Origin: JANOXC01 sp031418215 | GTDB lineage: Bacteria; Bacteroidota; Bacteroidia; AKYH767-A; OLB10 | Assembly (NCBI GenBank): GCA_031418215.1 | Contig: JANOXC010000196.1 | Location: 1-21,355 of the forward strand | Direction: 5' to 3' | DNA length: 21,355 nucleotides | Shown here: piece by piece, positions 13,860 through 21,355 of the stretch | How the letters are laid out: each line of letters begins with the position of its first letter | Position numbering within the stretch: the stretch's first letter is position 1 | Made by a program: the position numbers and the translations under genes | Notes under the pieces: model-generated | Seen by the model: the letters and a program-made list of their open reading frames with translations, nothing else | Told to the model about the DNA's origin: nothing | Databases searched by the model: none

Positions 13860-13876
13860 ACAGCCAATTATATCGA

Positions 13877-14911
13877 ATGATTCCCCACTTTCCTGCCGAT
13901 GAATTGCTGGAATTACAGCAAATTCTCTCCACTCCAAAGAATATTGTCATAACCACACACCATAAACCCGATGGCGATGCCTTGGGGTCTTCGCTTGGTT
14001 TGCTCAACTATCTTCAAAAAAAAGGCCATCAGGTTACCATGGTTTCTCCCAGTGAGTTCCCTGATTTCCTTGCGTGGATGAAAGGTAGTGTTGAAGTGAT
14101 TGATTTTATCAAAACGCCAAAAGCGGCCCAAACGGCTTTTGCAGCTGCAGAATTGGTTTTTTGCCTTGATTTTAATGATCCGAAAAGGGTAGAGCGGATG
14201 ACAAGCCTTTTGAGTGATTCAACAGTCCCCAAAATATTAATTGATCATCACCTTGACCCATTGCAATTTTGCAAGTACACTTTTTCATTCCCCAAATCCT
14301 GTGCTACGGCAGAAATTGTGTATCATTTTATTTTAGCATTTGGAGATCAGCATTTGATCGACAAGGATATTGCTGAGTGTCTGTACACCGGAATCATGAC
14401 CGACACCGGTAGTTTTCGTTTCGATAATGTAAGTTCAGATACGCACAATGTGGTAGCAGGCTTGCTCGCTGCCGGAGCCAATCATACAAGAATCCAGGAT
14501 TATATATATGACAGTTATTCAGAGATGCGTTTGCATTTTCTGGGATATTGCTTAAAAGATAAATTGGTTGTATTGCCTGAGTTTCATGCAGCTTATTTTG
14601 CTATTTCAAAAGCGGAGATGGATCAATACAAACACCAGCCCGGCGATTTGGAAGGCATTGTCAATTACGCTTTAAGCATTAAAGGAATAAAAATGGGTGT
14701 ACTATTCAGTGAGCGCGATGGTGTGGTAAAGATGTCTTTTCGTTCAAAGTCAGGGTACTCAGTGAAGGAAATTGCAGAAAAGCATTTTGAAGGCGGCGGA
14801 CATAAGAATGCTGCAGGCGGACGAAGCAGTCTTTCTTTGGATGATACTGTTAAAAAATTCAGGGATCTTTTACCACTGTATAAAGATGTTTTCAGTGATA
14901 CGAAAAATTAA
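13877..14911 (+). CDS. nrnA: DHH/DHHA1 phosphoesterase, NrnA-like (nanoRNase / pAp phosphatase)
   Basis: This 344-residue protein has the DHH domain motifs in order: ITTHHKPDGDALGSSLG (near 25-41), a CLDFNDPKR block (near 100), ILIDHHLDP (near 120) and TGIMTDTGSFRF. The C-terminal DHHA1 loop GGGHKNAAGG begins near G306. NrnA-type enzymes degrade short RNA oligomers and 3'-phosphoadenosine 5'-phosphate in the cytoplasm using Mn. The frame extends upstream to an ATG at 13829, but that codon lies before the TACTTTTG box at 13852, so the ATG at 13877 is chosen. It is followed 15 bp later by the GldI-like gene on the same strand. Confidence 0.88.
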   Translation: MIPHFPADELLELQQILSTPKNIVITTHHKPDGDALGSSLGLLNYLQKKGHQVTMVSPSEFPDFLAWMKGSVEVIDFIKTPKAAQTAFAAAELVFCLDFNDPKRVERMTSLLSDSTVPKILIDHHLDPLQFCKYTFSFPKSCATAEIVYHFILAFGDQHLIDKDIAECLYTGIMTDTGSFRFDNVSSDTHNVVAGLLAAGANHTRIQDYIYDSYSEMRLHFLGYCLKDKLVVLPEFHAAYFAISKAEMDQYKHQPGDLEGIVNYALSIKGIKMGVLFSERDGVVKMSFRSKSGYSVKEIAEKHFEGGGHKNAAGGRSSLSLDDTVKKFRDLLPLYKDVFSDTKN

Positions 14912-14926
14912 CGATTGATAGTATCT

Positions 14927-15520
14927 ATGAAAAAAAACAGGACCTTCTTGAATTTATATATAGAAAAAAAGGGTAATAATGGTATTGCGGGCTTGAAAAT
15001 CTCTTTTCGTTTTTTACTGATATATGTATTGCTTTATTTAAGTGTCGTTTCTTGTCATAACAATTCCAACAATGGAACTGCAAGTAAGCCGTTAAATCAG
15101 GAAGAATTGATGGCCATCAACAAGGCAATGGTGAATGATGAGCAAGAGCAGATTGAAGATTATATTTTACGTTACGGATATAAAATGGAGGCTACAAAAA
15201 CGGGCTTACATTATATGCTGCTTGATTCTGGCCGGGGTAGACCGGCTGCTTTTCAATCCAATGTCACCCTAAAATACAGGGTTGATTTTTTAAATGGTGA
15301 TTATTGTTACAGCTCCGATAGTTCCGGAGTCTTGCAGTTTATCCTTGGGCAAAGTGATGAGCCTTCCGGATTGCAGGAAGGATTGGTAAAGATGAAAGAA
15401 GGTAGTAAAGCAATATTTATTATTCCTTCCTATCTTGCTTATGGATTAACCGGTGATGGCAATAAGGTTGGCAATAATCAAACACTTGTTTATCACGTTA
15501 CCCTTCTTAAAGTTCAATAG
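14927..15520 (+). CDS. gldI: GldI-like FKBP-fold lipoprotein
   Basis: This 197-residue predicted lipoprotein has Cys43 in a VVSC lipobox and one FKBP-like domain (about 95-197). VTLKYRVDFLNG, GLQEGLVKMKEGSKAIFIIPSYLAYG and LVYHVTLLKV follow the FKBP order. Key prolyl-isomerase positions differ: CYSSD stands where FDSS is usual, and the pocket tryptophan is replaced by Leu in SGLQEGL, so isomerase activity is doubtful. The 28 residues before the hydrophobic core are long for a signal peptide; a TTG start at 14993 would give a textbook one. GldI is needed for gliding in Flavobacterium johnsoniae. The ndk-nrnA-FKBP order recalls that locus from memory. Gliding here is not shown. Confidence 0.68.
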   Translation: MKKNRTFLNLYIEKKGNNGIAGLKISFRFLLIYVLLYLSVVSCHNNSNNGTASKPLNQEELMAINKAMVNDEQEQIEDYILRYGYKMEATKTGLHYMLLDSGRGRPAAFQSNVTLKYRVDFLNGDYCYSSDSSGVLQFILGQSDEPSGLQEGLVKMKEGSKAIFIIPSYLAYGLTGDGNKVGNNQTLVYHVTLLKVQ

Positions 15521-15546
15521 TGGTTGAATTGAATATATATATGATT

Positions 15547-16410
15547 ATGAAAAAAATTAAATCCATTCATTCATTAATAATTATTTCATTAATACTGTTT
15601 ACAGCAGACTCCTGTAAACGCGACGGATTTTTAGTAACAGAATCTGGATTGCATTACACCATTCATGAGTCTTATGGCAAACCTAAAGCCAAAATTGGTG
15701 ATATATTATTCATGCATCTTATTTATAAAAATGCCAAAGATTCAATTTTATTTGACTCTAAATCAATGGGCGATCGGTTTGCTATTGAGCTTATCAGACC
15801 CTCCTTTAAAGGTGGCATTGAAGAGGCCTTAGCAATGCTGGGTGAAGGGGATAGTGCTTCTTTTTTAATGCCTGCCGATTCATTGTATGAAAAAGTTTTT
15901 CATGCACCACGACCTGTATATATTCATAAAGGTGAAAAGTTGCGATTTGAAGTTAGGTTGAATAAAATACAAACGCCTGCCAATTCTCAATCAATTAATT
16001 CAAAAGATCAGCCTGTTAATGCAAAGGATGAAGATTTTGCAATAAGAAAATACCTTGCAGAGAACAATCTGTTGGTAAGTGCCAGACCAAGTGGTATGGT
16101 ATATATATCTTTTGTGGAAGGTAAAGGCGAAATGCCACAGGTAGGTGATTCCGTTGTAATTGAATATACCGGTACTTTTTTAACCGGTGAACTGTTTGAT
16201 GCAACTAGCAAAAATTCGGGTCCTTTGAAATTCAAAATGGGTGATGGAACAATGCTCAAGGCCTGGGAAGAAGGGATTTCGCTGATGAAGGAAGGCGGGA
16301 GATCGCGTTTAGTTATTCCGAGCCGGTTAGCTTATGGTGTGCAAGGATATGGCCCTATTAAACCAAATTCAACAATAATTTATGATGTGCAATTGAAAAA
16401 AGTGAAATAA
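15547..16410 (+). CDS. Tandem-FKBP lipoprotein peptidyl-prolyl isomerase
   Basis: This 287-residue predicted lipoprotein has Cys23 in a TADSC lipobox. It contains two FKBP-type domains. The first (about 30-145) is degenerate, with ILFDSKS keeping an FD pair but an altered remainder. The second (about 200-287) looks active: GDSVVIEYTGTF, F217-D218 in GELFDATS, W240 in KAWEEG, RLVIPSRLAYG and IIYDVQLKKV. It probably folds exported proteins at the periplasmic side or outer membrane. It starts 26 bp after gldI. The frame is open back to a GTG at 15520 and to an ATG at 15541, but the MKK start at 15547 gives the best signal peptide. Confidence 0.83.
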   Translation: MKKIKSIHSLIIISLILFTADSCKRDGFLVTESGLHYTIHESYGKPKAKIGDILFMHLIYKNAKDSILFDSKSMGDRFAIELIRPSFKGGIEEALAMLGEGDSASFLMPADSLYEKVFHAPRPVYIHKGEKLRFEVRLNKIQTPANSQSINSKDQPVNAKDEDFAIRKYLAENNLLVSARPSGMVYISFVEGKGEMPQVGDSVVIEYTGTFLTGELFDATSKNSGPLKFKMGDGTMLKAWEEGISLMKEGGRSRLVIPSRLAYGVQGYGPIKPNSTIIYDVQLKKVK

Positions 16411-16542
16411 TTGTATCAATAACAAATTGGTTAGCTTTTTATTTTTAAGAATAGAATTTAGAAATTGTTTTTGTCTACCTCACTGCAAAATGAATATGTT
16501 CCATAAAGCGTGGATTGTTTTTTTTGTCAAATAATATCATAA

Positions 16543-16550
16543 TAACTTTA
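16543..16550 (+). promoter_or_regulatory. Weak promoter candidate upstream of the cyclase gene
   Basis: TAACTTTA is one base off TAnnTTTG, and a TTTG lies at 16523-16526, 16 nt upstream. It would leave a leader of about 130 nt before the ATG at 16685. Otherwise the 16411-16684 gap is AT-rich with no feature I can support. Confidence 0.25.
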
Positions 16551-16684
16551 GTTGACTTGATATGGCGAAACTTTTGTAAAAAATAATATTGATTTGAAAG
16601 TTTTTATTTCCAGATCTGCCGTGAAATAGTAGAATGAAATTTGCTTATCTTGCAATCGGTAATTTTATTGTCAAACAATTATTT

Positions 16685-18532
16685 ATGAGAAAAAGAGTAT
16701 TGTTTTTACTGCTGCTTTTAATTTCATCACCTTGTTTTTCTTCTGACAAGGATCAAAAAATCCTGGATTCTTTATCCCAATTATTAACTGTTGCAAAAGA
16801 AAGCCCTGCAAAAGTTGATTTGTTAAATCAGTTGGCATTAAAATACATGGAAATGGGAATGCAACTTGGGAAGGATAGTTTGAAAGTAATAGCGGAAAGT
16901 GCTATTCAACTTTCCAGGAAATTGTCATATGCACCCGGACTTGCAGACGCTTTATATACCCAAGGAAAGTATTATTTGTCGGAAACCAATAGTTATGATA
17001 AAGCAACGCCCTGTTTTTTGGAAAGTCTTTCGATTTACGAAGCACTAAATAAAAAAAATGGAATTTCAAAATGTTATCTTCAATTGGGATTAATCAGTTA
17101 CATTTTACAATATTTTGAAGATGCTGTTAAGAATTTTAAAATCTCATTGACCTATAAAGATGAGCCTACCGCCAAATATTTAATTGCATTATCCTATTTG
17201 GAAACAGACAGTTTTTTGAGTGCCAGAAAATATTTCACGGTAGCAATTCAGGATTATGAGGAAATGAAAAGCCAGTTCAGGCTGGATGAGTGTTATATGT
17301 ACCTTGGTAAATTGTTTCTTAAAAAAGGAGATCTGGATTCAGCTTTTTATTATTTAAATAAATCAATTGATGATATTCAAAGGAACCATGATCCAAATGT
17401 GCTTATCAGGCCTTACTCTTTTATTTCAAGCGTTTATTTGAAAGCAAACAAAATAGACAGTGCGATTTATTTTGCGGAGAGAAGTTATGCAATGGCAATG
17501 GTAAATCTTGATGAAATAAGTTTGATTGAAGCAACCTCCACATTAAGCAAGGCTTATTCGATTAAAGGCGATTATAAGAAAGCTTTCCTTTATCTGGATA
17601 AATTAAGTGCCACGAAGGATAACTTTCAAAAGGGGAGCACTAAGCAAAAAGTTGCTGATATGCAGAGTATGTTCGACTATAATAAAAGAATAAACGATCA
17701 AAAGCTCAAGCAACAAGAGGAAAAGGCGCTGTCGCAACAACAAATTCAAAAAGAGAAAATACTCAGGAACTCCTTTCTGGCTGGTGCGGCACTTTTACTA
17801 TTGCTGCTGATTGTATTATACAACCGCTTCACCATCAAAAGGGATGCAAACATCGCTCTTCAGGAAAAGAATGAAATTATTTTTAAAGAAAAGGAGCGCT
17901 CTGATGCTTTGTTACTGAATATTTTGCCATCAGAAGTTGCAGAAGAACTAAAATCCAATGGAACCGCTGCTGCAAAACAATTTGATGAGGTTACTGTTAT
18001 GTTTACAGACTTTAAAGGATTTACTGCGATTTCTGAAAAGCTTACTCCATCGGAACTTGTTGCAGAAATACACGCCTGTTTCAAAGAGTTTGATATCATT
18101 ATTGCTATGCTTGGTATCGAAAAAATAAAAACCATGGGTGATAGTTATATGTGTGCAGGAGGATTACCACTTTCTAATACTACCCATGCAAAGGATGTTG
18201 TAATTGCGGCAATGGAAATTCAGCATTTCATGGGCAGACACTTACAGCAAAGAAAAAATGACGGCAAAGAAACTTTTGAGATGAGAATAGGAATCCATAC
18301 CGGACCTGTAGTAGCCGGCATTGTTGGAGTGCGAAAATTCGCTTACGACATTTGGGGCGACACGGTAAACATTGCCTCTCGAATGGAATCATCAGGTGAA
18401 GCAGGAAAAGTAAACATCAGTGGCAGTACCTATGAATTGGTGAAAGATAAATTCAATTGCATTCATCGCGGCAAAATTCAGGCTAAGAATAATGGGGAGA
18501 TTGATATGTATTTTGTTGAGAACATTTCATAA
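16685..18532 (+). CDS. TPR-transmembrane class III adenylate cyclase
   Basis: This 615-residue protein has a signal peptide (MRKRVLFLLLLLISSPCFS), periplasmic TPR-like helical repeats (about 25-330), a coiled stretch, a transmembrane helix near 361-381 and a cytoplasmic class III cyclase domain from about 430. Metal-binding Asp are D442 (FTDFKGF) and D486 (MGDSYM). Adenine-specifying residues are K482 (EKIKTMG) and D555 (YDIWG). Transition-state residues N562 and R566 lie in VNIASRME. All point to cAMP rather than cGMP. Signals sensed by the TPR part outside the membrane could control cAMP inside. The frame is open to an ATG at 16634, but 16685 gives a clean signal peptide. No effector is encoded nearby. 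Confidence 0.9.
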   Translation: MRKRVLFLLLLLISSPCFSSDKDQKILDSLSQLLTVAKESPAKVDLLNQLALKYMEMGMQLGKDSLKVIAESAIQLSRKLSYAPGLADALYTQGKYYLSETNSYDKATPCFLESLSIYEALNKKNGISKCYLQLGLISYILQYFEDAVKNFKISLTYKDEPTAKYLIALSYLETDSFLSARKYFTVAIQDYEEMKSQFRLDECYMYLGKLFLKKGDLDSAFYYLNKSIDDIQRNHDPNVLIRPYSFISSVYLKANKIDSAIYFAERSYAMAMVNLDEISLIEATSTLSKAYSIKGDYKKAFLYLDKLSATKDNFQKGSTKQKVADMQSMFDYNKRINDQKLKQQEEKALSQQQIQKEKILRNSFLAGAALLLLLLIVLYNRFTIKRDANIALQEKNEIIFKEKERSDALLLNILPSEVAEELKSNGTAAAKQFDEVTVMFTDFKGFTAISEKLTPSELVAEIHACFKEFDIIIAMLGIEKIKTMGDSYMCAGGLPLSNTTHAKDVVIAAMEIQHFMGRHLQQRKNDGKETFEMRIGIHTGPVVAGIVGVRKFAYDIWGDTVNIASRMESSGEAGKVNISGSTYELVKDKFNCIHRGKIQAKNNGEIDMYFVENIS

Positions 18533-18622
18533 AGGAAGTAGCGTAGATTGGCTAAACTAGGTTTTCGGAGTCATTTAAGAAAAATGGACAGTTAATTTGA
18601 TTGAGAAAATCACCACTAGTCT

Positions 18623-19324
18623 TTATAAAATTAAAAAAACACAAGGCTGCTTATGCAGATCAGGCAATTTTTTTTTCCAGTTCGAAATACGCTGTGTCAA
18701 TATATATTCTTCAGGAAGTGAAATGTTGGCGGCTATACATAACTTCATATCAGCCGGTAAAAGTGTCACCAGGTCCTTTAGTAATTGATTATTGCGATAA
18801 GGTGTTTCAATAAAAAGTTGTGTTTGATTGCGCACTTGTGCATCTTTTTCTAACAGCTTTATTTTTTTCAATCGTTCGTCTTTATCAATGGGCAGGTAGC
18901 CATGAAAACAAAAAGACTGTCCATTTAGACCGGAAGCCATTAAAGCCATTAGGATGGAGGAAGGCCCTGCTAATGGAATCACCTGAATTTGCAACTGATG
19001 CGCAGCTCTTACTACCATTGCTCCCGGATCGGCAACGGCAGGTGCTCCGGCTTCGCTTAACAAACCGATATCATTTCCTTCGATGGAGGCGCTAAGTAAA
19101 TCCTGATAATTGATATTGTCATCATGTTTATCGAGTTCGCTTATTTGTAATTCACCTTGATTGGGCACCCCCGCCAGTTTTAAAAACTTACGTGCCGACT
19201 TCTCATTTTCAACAATGAAATGCTTTAATACTTTTGCAATATCAATTGTTCCCTGCGGAATTAAATCTGAAATGTTTTCTCCACCCAGCAAAACAGGGAT
19301 GATATATAATTTACCTTTTTTCAT
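18623..19324 (-). CDS. RsmI-like SAM-dependent methyltransferase (tetrapyrrole methylase fold)
   Basis: This 233-residue protein has the tetrapyrrole-methylase fold. GLLSEAGAPAVADPGAMVVRAAH (about 87-109) and VIPLAGPSSILMALMASGL (about 115-133) are the cofactor-binding motifs, and LFIETPYRN marks the second domain. RsmI 2'-O-methylates C1402 of 16S rRNA. Here the usual TPIGNL opening is replaced by PVLLGGEN, so this looks like the divergent RsmI paralogue seen in Bacteroidota, whose substrate I do not know. It is the last gene of a minus-strand group, 10 bp after the metallophosphoesterase stop. It converges with the cyclase gene; no clear terminator is seen in the 90-bp gap. Confidence 0.8.
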   Translation of the reverse strand: MKKGKLYIIPVLLGGENISDLIPQGTIDIAKVLKHFIVENEKSARKFLKLAGVPNQGELQISELDKHDDNINYQDLLSASIEGNDIGLLSEAGAPAVADPGAMVVRAAHQLQIQVIPLAGPSSILMALMASGLNGQSFCFHGYLPIDKDERLKKIKLLEKDAQVRNQTQLFIETPYRNNQLLKDLVTLLPADMKLCIAANISLPEEYILTQRISNWKKKLPDLHKQPCVFLIL

Positions 19325-19334
19325 TGTAGGGCAA

Positions 19335-20591
19335 TCATGCAGAATGCAAATCGATTACAGTTATTTCAGGTAATATTCCAACACGTCCGGGGTAGCCTAA
19401 AAATCCCAGCCCTCGGTTCACATATAAAAACCGGTTCCCTTCCTGATAAAGACCGGCCCATTCTTTATATATATACTGAACAGGGCTCCATCTCAATCCA
19501 GGAATATCGATTCCGAATTGAAAGCCATGTGTATGTCCTGCTAACATGATGTCTACTTCTTTGTATTTATCCAGAATTTCAGACCGCCAGTGTGATGGGT
19601 CGTGAGACATTAAAATGTTGAAGGAGCCATATTGAATATCCTTTGTAGCAAGTTCCATACTTCCGTATTTTGGAAAGCGAAGATGAGAACTCCAGTTTTG
19701 CACACCAATCAAACTCAGGTGGTTTCCATTCCGTTCAATCATACGGTGTTCGTCCATTAAAATATCCCAACCCATGCTCTTATGAATTTCGATTAATGAA
19801 AGTAGATTCTGTTTTTTTTCTTCAGGGCTTTCCCAGGAAACATAATCACCATAATCATGATTACCGAGCGTAGAAAATACACCATGCTTTGCCGTTATTT
19901 TTTTTAAGTTTTCCATGTGTGGCAAAGCTTCTTCATGCTTATTATTTACGAGATCTCCGGTAAATAAAACAACATCGGCATTTTGTTCATTGATAAGTTT
20001 TACAGCTGTTTTTAAATGTTCCGGAGAAAGGAAACTTCCTGTATGAATATCCGATATCTGCACAATGCGAAAGCCATCAAATATTTTAGGTAATTTATGT
20101 GAGGTCAATTTTACTTTCCTTACACGGTAATCATATGCACCGTTTATCATTCCCCAAATCATGGTGAACAACGGAATAGATCCTATGATAAGTCCGGCCC
20201 TTACAAGAAAGTCATAACGCTCTATTGTTGATTGGCCATTAAGGGCATTGCTTGCAGTTTTATCAGCAGATAAAGTTTCAGACATCTTTGCCCAAGCCCA
20301 CCTGACTCCTCGTAAAATATCATCTGATAAAAGAAAAATAACCACAAAAAGTTTTGAAAATGAAACGATGAAAATTAATGAAAATGTATATGTGCGAAAT
20401 GCTTTAGGCCATAGTTGCCAGTCGTAAATGGCAGAAGCAAGAATGATACATACCGCAAAAGCAGTAAAAGCCCAATAGGCATAATATATATAACGCGAAA
20501 AGGAAAGACCACGGTTAACCATTTTGATAGCCTGGAATACATAGTAATCAATTAATAGAATAATAATAATAAGCAGTAATACTCTGATCAT
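19335..20591 (-). CDS. Membrane-anchored metallophosphoesterase (YkuE/YaeI-like)
   Basis: This 418-residue protein has four predicted membrane segments near 1-20, 35-58, 67-90 and 130-150, then a calcineurin-like phosphoesterase domain. Metal-binding motifs come in order: D181-x-H183 (ISDIHTGS), D213 (GDLVNN), GNHD at 243-246, H330 (SHDP) and GHTHG at 352-356. The set is complete, so it should be an active two-metal hydrolase. YkuE/YaeI relatives act on phospholipid-type substrates at the membrane, but the substrate here is open. It precedes the RsmI-like gene by 10 bp and follows pdxH by 46 bp on the same strand, suggesting one transcription unit without obvious common function. Confidence 0.88.
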   Translation of the reverse strand: MIRVLLLIIIILLIDYYVFQAIKMVNRGLSFSRYIYYAYWAFTAFAVCIILASAIYDWQLWPKAFRTYTFSLIFIVSFSKLFVVIFLLSDDILRGVRWAWAKMSETLSADKTASNALNGQSTIERYDFLVRAGLIIGSIPLFTMIWGMINGAYDYRVRKVKLTSHKLPKIFDGFRIVQISDIHTGSFLSPEHLKTAVKLINEQNADVVLFTGDLVNNKHEEALPHMENLKKITAKHGVFSTLGNHDYGDYVSWESPEEKKQNLLSLIEIHKSMGWDILMDEHRMIERNGNHLSLIGVQNWSSHLRFPKYGSMELATKDIQYGSFNILMSHDPSHWRSEILDKYKEVDIMLAGHTHGFQFGIDIPGLRWSPVQYIYKEWAGLYQEGNRFLYVNRGLGFLGYPGRVGILPEITVIDLHSA

Positions 20592-20637
20592 TGGATTTTT
20601 TTAAATGGAAACAGTTCTTTTTCGAATTAGAAAATTG

Positions 20638-21288
20638 TTAAGGAGATAAACGGTTAGATTGCCAACTGTTATTTTGTAAGGTATATTGAAAACGATCATG
20701 TAAACGGTCAGGACGGCCCTGCCAGAATTCGAACAGGTTTGGTATTACCTGGTAACCTCCCCAATGTGGGGGACGTGGAACCGGCTGATCTTTATACTTC
20801 TGCTCAATAAGGGCTAGTTTTTCTTCAAGTTCAAGGCGGCTATTCAAACGTTCGCTTTGTGCCGAAGCCCAGGCACCTAGCTGACTTTCCCTGGGGCGGC
20901 TATTGAAATACTCATCAGATATAGACTCTGGAATCTGAATAACATGGCCTTCTATTCTAACTTGCTTATGCAATTCCTGCCAGTAGAAGTTAAGTGCAAC
21001 CATAGGCTGGTCGTGCATCTGGTTGCCTTTACTACTGTTATAGTTGGTGTAAAAGACAAAACCATTTTGATCAAATCCCCTTAAAAGAACGATGCGAGAA
21101 GAGGGCCTTCCTGTAGCATCAACTGTTGCTAGATTCATTGCAATTGGCTCCGGAACATTCTCATCAAGTGCCATTTGAAGCCATCTGCCAAATAGTTCAA
21201 AAGGCATTTCAGTAAGGTCGCTTTCAGAAAGAGAATCTTTATCGTATTGCTTACGGCTTCCCTGAATATGGTCTTTAAGATGATCCAT
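20638..21288 (-). CDS. pdxH: Pyridoxamine/pyridoxine 5'-phosphate oxidase
   Basis: This is a 216-residue FMN-dependent oxidase of full length. FMN and substrate contacts are visible as RIVLLRGF (65-72), FYTNYNSSKG (79-88), WQELHKQVRIEG (103-114), SRPRESQLGAWAS (130-142) and the C-terminal signature FEFWQGRPDRLHDR (186-199). It makes pyridoxal 5'-phosphate from the pyridoxine or pyridoxamine forms in the cytoplasm. The arginine decarboxylase in this window uses that cofactor, but the genes are far apart and no link is claimed. A TACTTTTG box lies upstream on the same strand. Confidence 0.96.
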   Translation of the reverse strand: MDHLKDHIQGSRKQYDKDSLSESDLTEMPFELFGRWLQMALDENVPEPIAMNLATVDATGRPSSRIVLLRGFDQNGFVFYTNYNSSKGNQMHDQPMVALNFYWQELHKQVRIEGHVIQIPESISDEYFNSRPRESQLGAWASAQSERLNSRLELEEKLALIEQKYKDQPVPRPPHWGGYQVIPNLFEFWQGRPDRLHDRFQYTLQNNSWQSNRLSP

Positions 21289-21314
21289 TGTTTAGATTTA
21301 ATGACATTAAAATC

Positions 21315-21331
21315 GACCTCAAAAGTAGGTC
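21315..21331 (-). promoter_or_regulatory. pdxH promoter box inside a short inverted repeat
   Basis: On the minus strand TACTTTTG (21327-21320) fits TAnnTTTG and leaves about 31 nt to the ATG at 21288. It sits inside the perfect inverted repeat GACCT-N7-AGGTC (21315-21331), which could be an operator. No -33 element at the usual spacing is clear. Confidence 0.45.
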
Positions 21332-21355
21332 AGACGGCAATATGATTCATTTTAA

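Noticed and set aside
13829..13876. 16-residue N-terminal extension of nrnA from the ATG at 13829
   Set aside because: The codons run through the palindromic promoter, the residues are not conserved-looking, and an ATG at 13877 follows the -7 box at a sensible distance.
16634..16684. Longer start for the cyclase gene
   Set aside because: The downstream ATG at 16685 begins a standard signal peptide, while the longer form would bury it.
18820..19095. 91-residue plus-strand open frame within the RsmI-like gene
   Set aside because: It lies antisense to a well-conserved methyltransferase and has a biased, shadow-like composition.

Overview
The window looks like a chromosomal segment from a member of the Bacteroidota, perhaps a Chitinophagales- or Sphingobacteria-like lineage. 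The grounds are AT-rich DNA, start codons without strong Shine-Dalgarno sequences, several TAnnTTTG-type -7 promoter boxes, and families typical of this phylum: DUF4199, DUF721, a GldI-like FKBP lipoprotein next to ndk and a DHH phosphoesterase, and a short 464-residue arginine decarboxylase. I see no rRNA, tRNA, CRISPR array, transposase, integrase or phage gene. This is mostly ordinary core chromosome.

Layout. 1-320: non-coding DNA holding an 8-bp/40-bp hierarchical tandem repeat. 321-6145 (+): a surface-glycan block of DUF4199 membrane protein, family 2 glycosyltransferase, family 4-type glycosyltransferase, then the four-enzyme set hddA, gmhA, hddC, gmhB. This set takes sedoheptulose 7-phosphate to GDP-D-glycero-alpha-D-manno-heptose, so the two glycosyltransferases are natural candidates to use or extend the heptose. 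6212-8745: a divergent pair, arginine decarboxylase (-) and arginase (+), followed by argS (+), so three neighbouring genes act on L-arginine. argS is followed 2 bp later by a secreted YiiX-like permuted papain-fold enzyme, then a small lipoprotein. 12092-13815: a DUF62 (SAM-hydroxide adenosyltransferase/chlorinase family) protein (-), a DUF721/DciA-like protein (+) and ndk (-). 13877-16410 (+): DHH phosphoesterase (NrnA-like), GldI-like FKBP lipoprotein, and a tandem-FKBP lipoprotein. 16685-18532 (+): a TPR, transmembrane and class III adenylate cyclase fusion. 18623-21288 (-): RsmI-like methyltransferase, membrane metallophosphoesterase and pdxH.

The most interesting signals are non-coding. 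Several gene gaps carry degenerate 7- or 8-bp-period tandem tracts; one inverted pair of these forms a terminator-like hairpin. Two 117-139 bp elements share TTGTCAT-type inverted ends. A 22-bp-arm hairpin lies between dciA and ndk. A 23-bp palindrome between ndk and nrnA is made of two back-to-back TACTTTTG promoter boxes. Among the proteins, the DUF62 protein seems to lack the Asp-Arg-His triad known in the family, and the GmhB lacks the usual zinc loop. I found no strong evidence for a wholly new multi-gene system.
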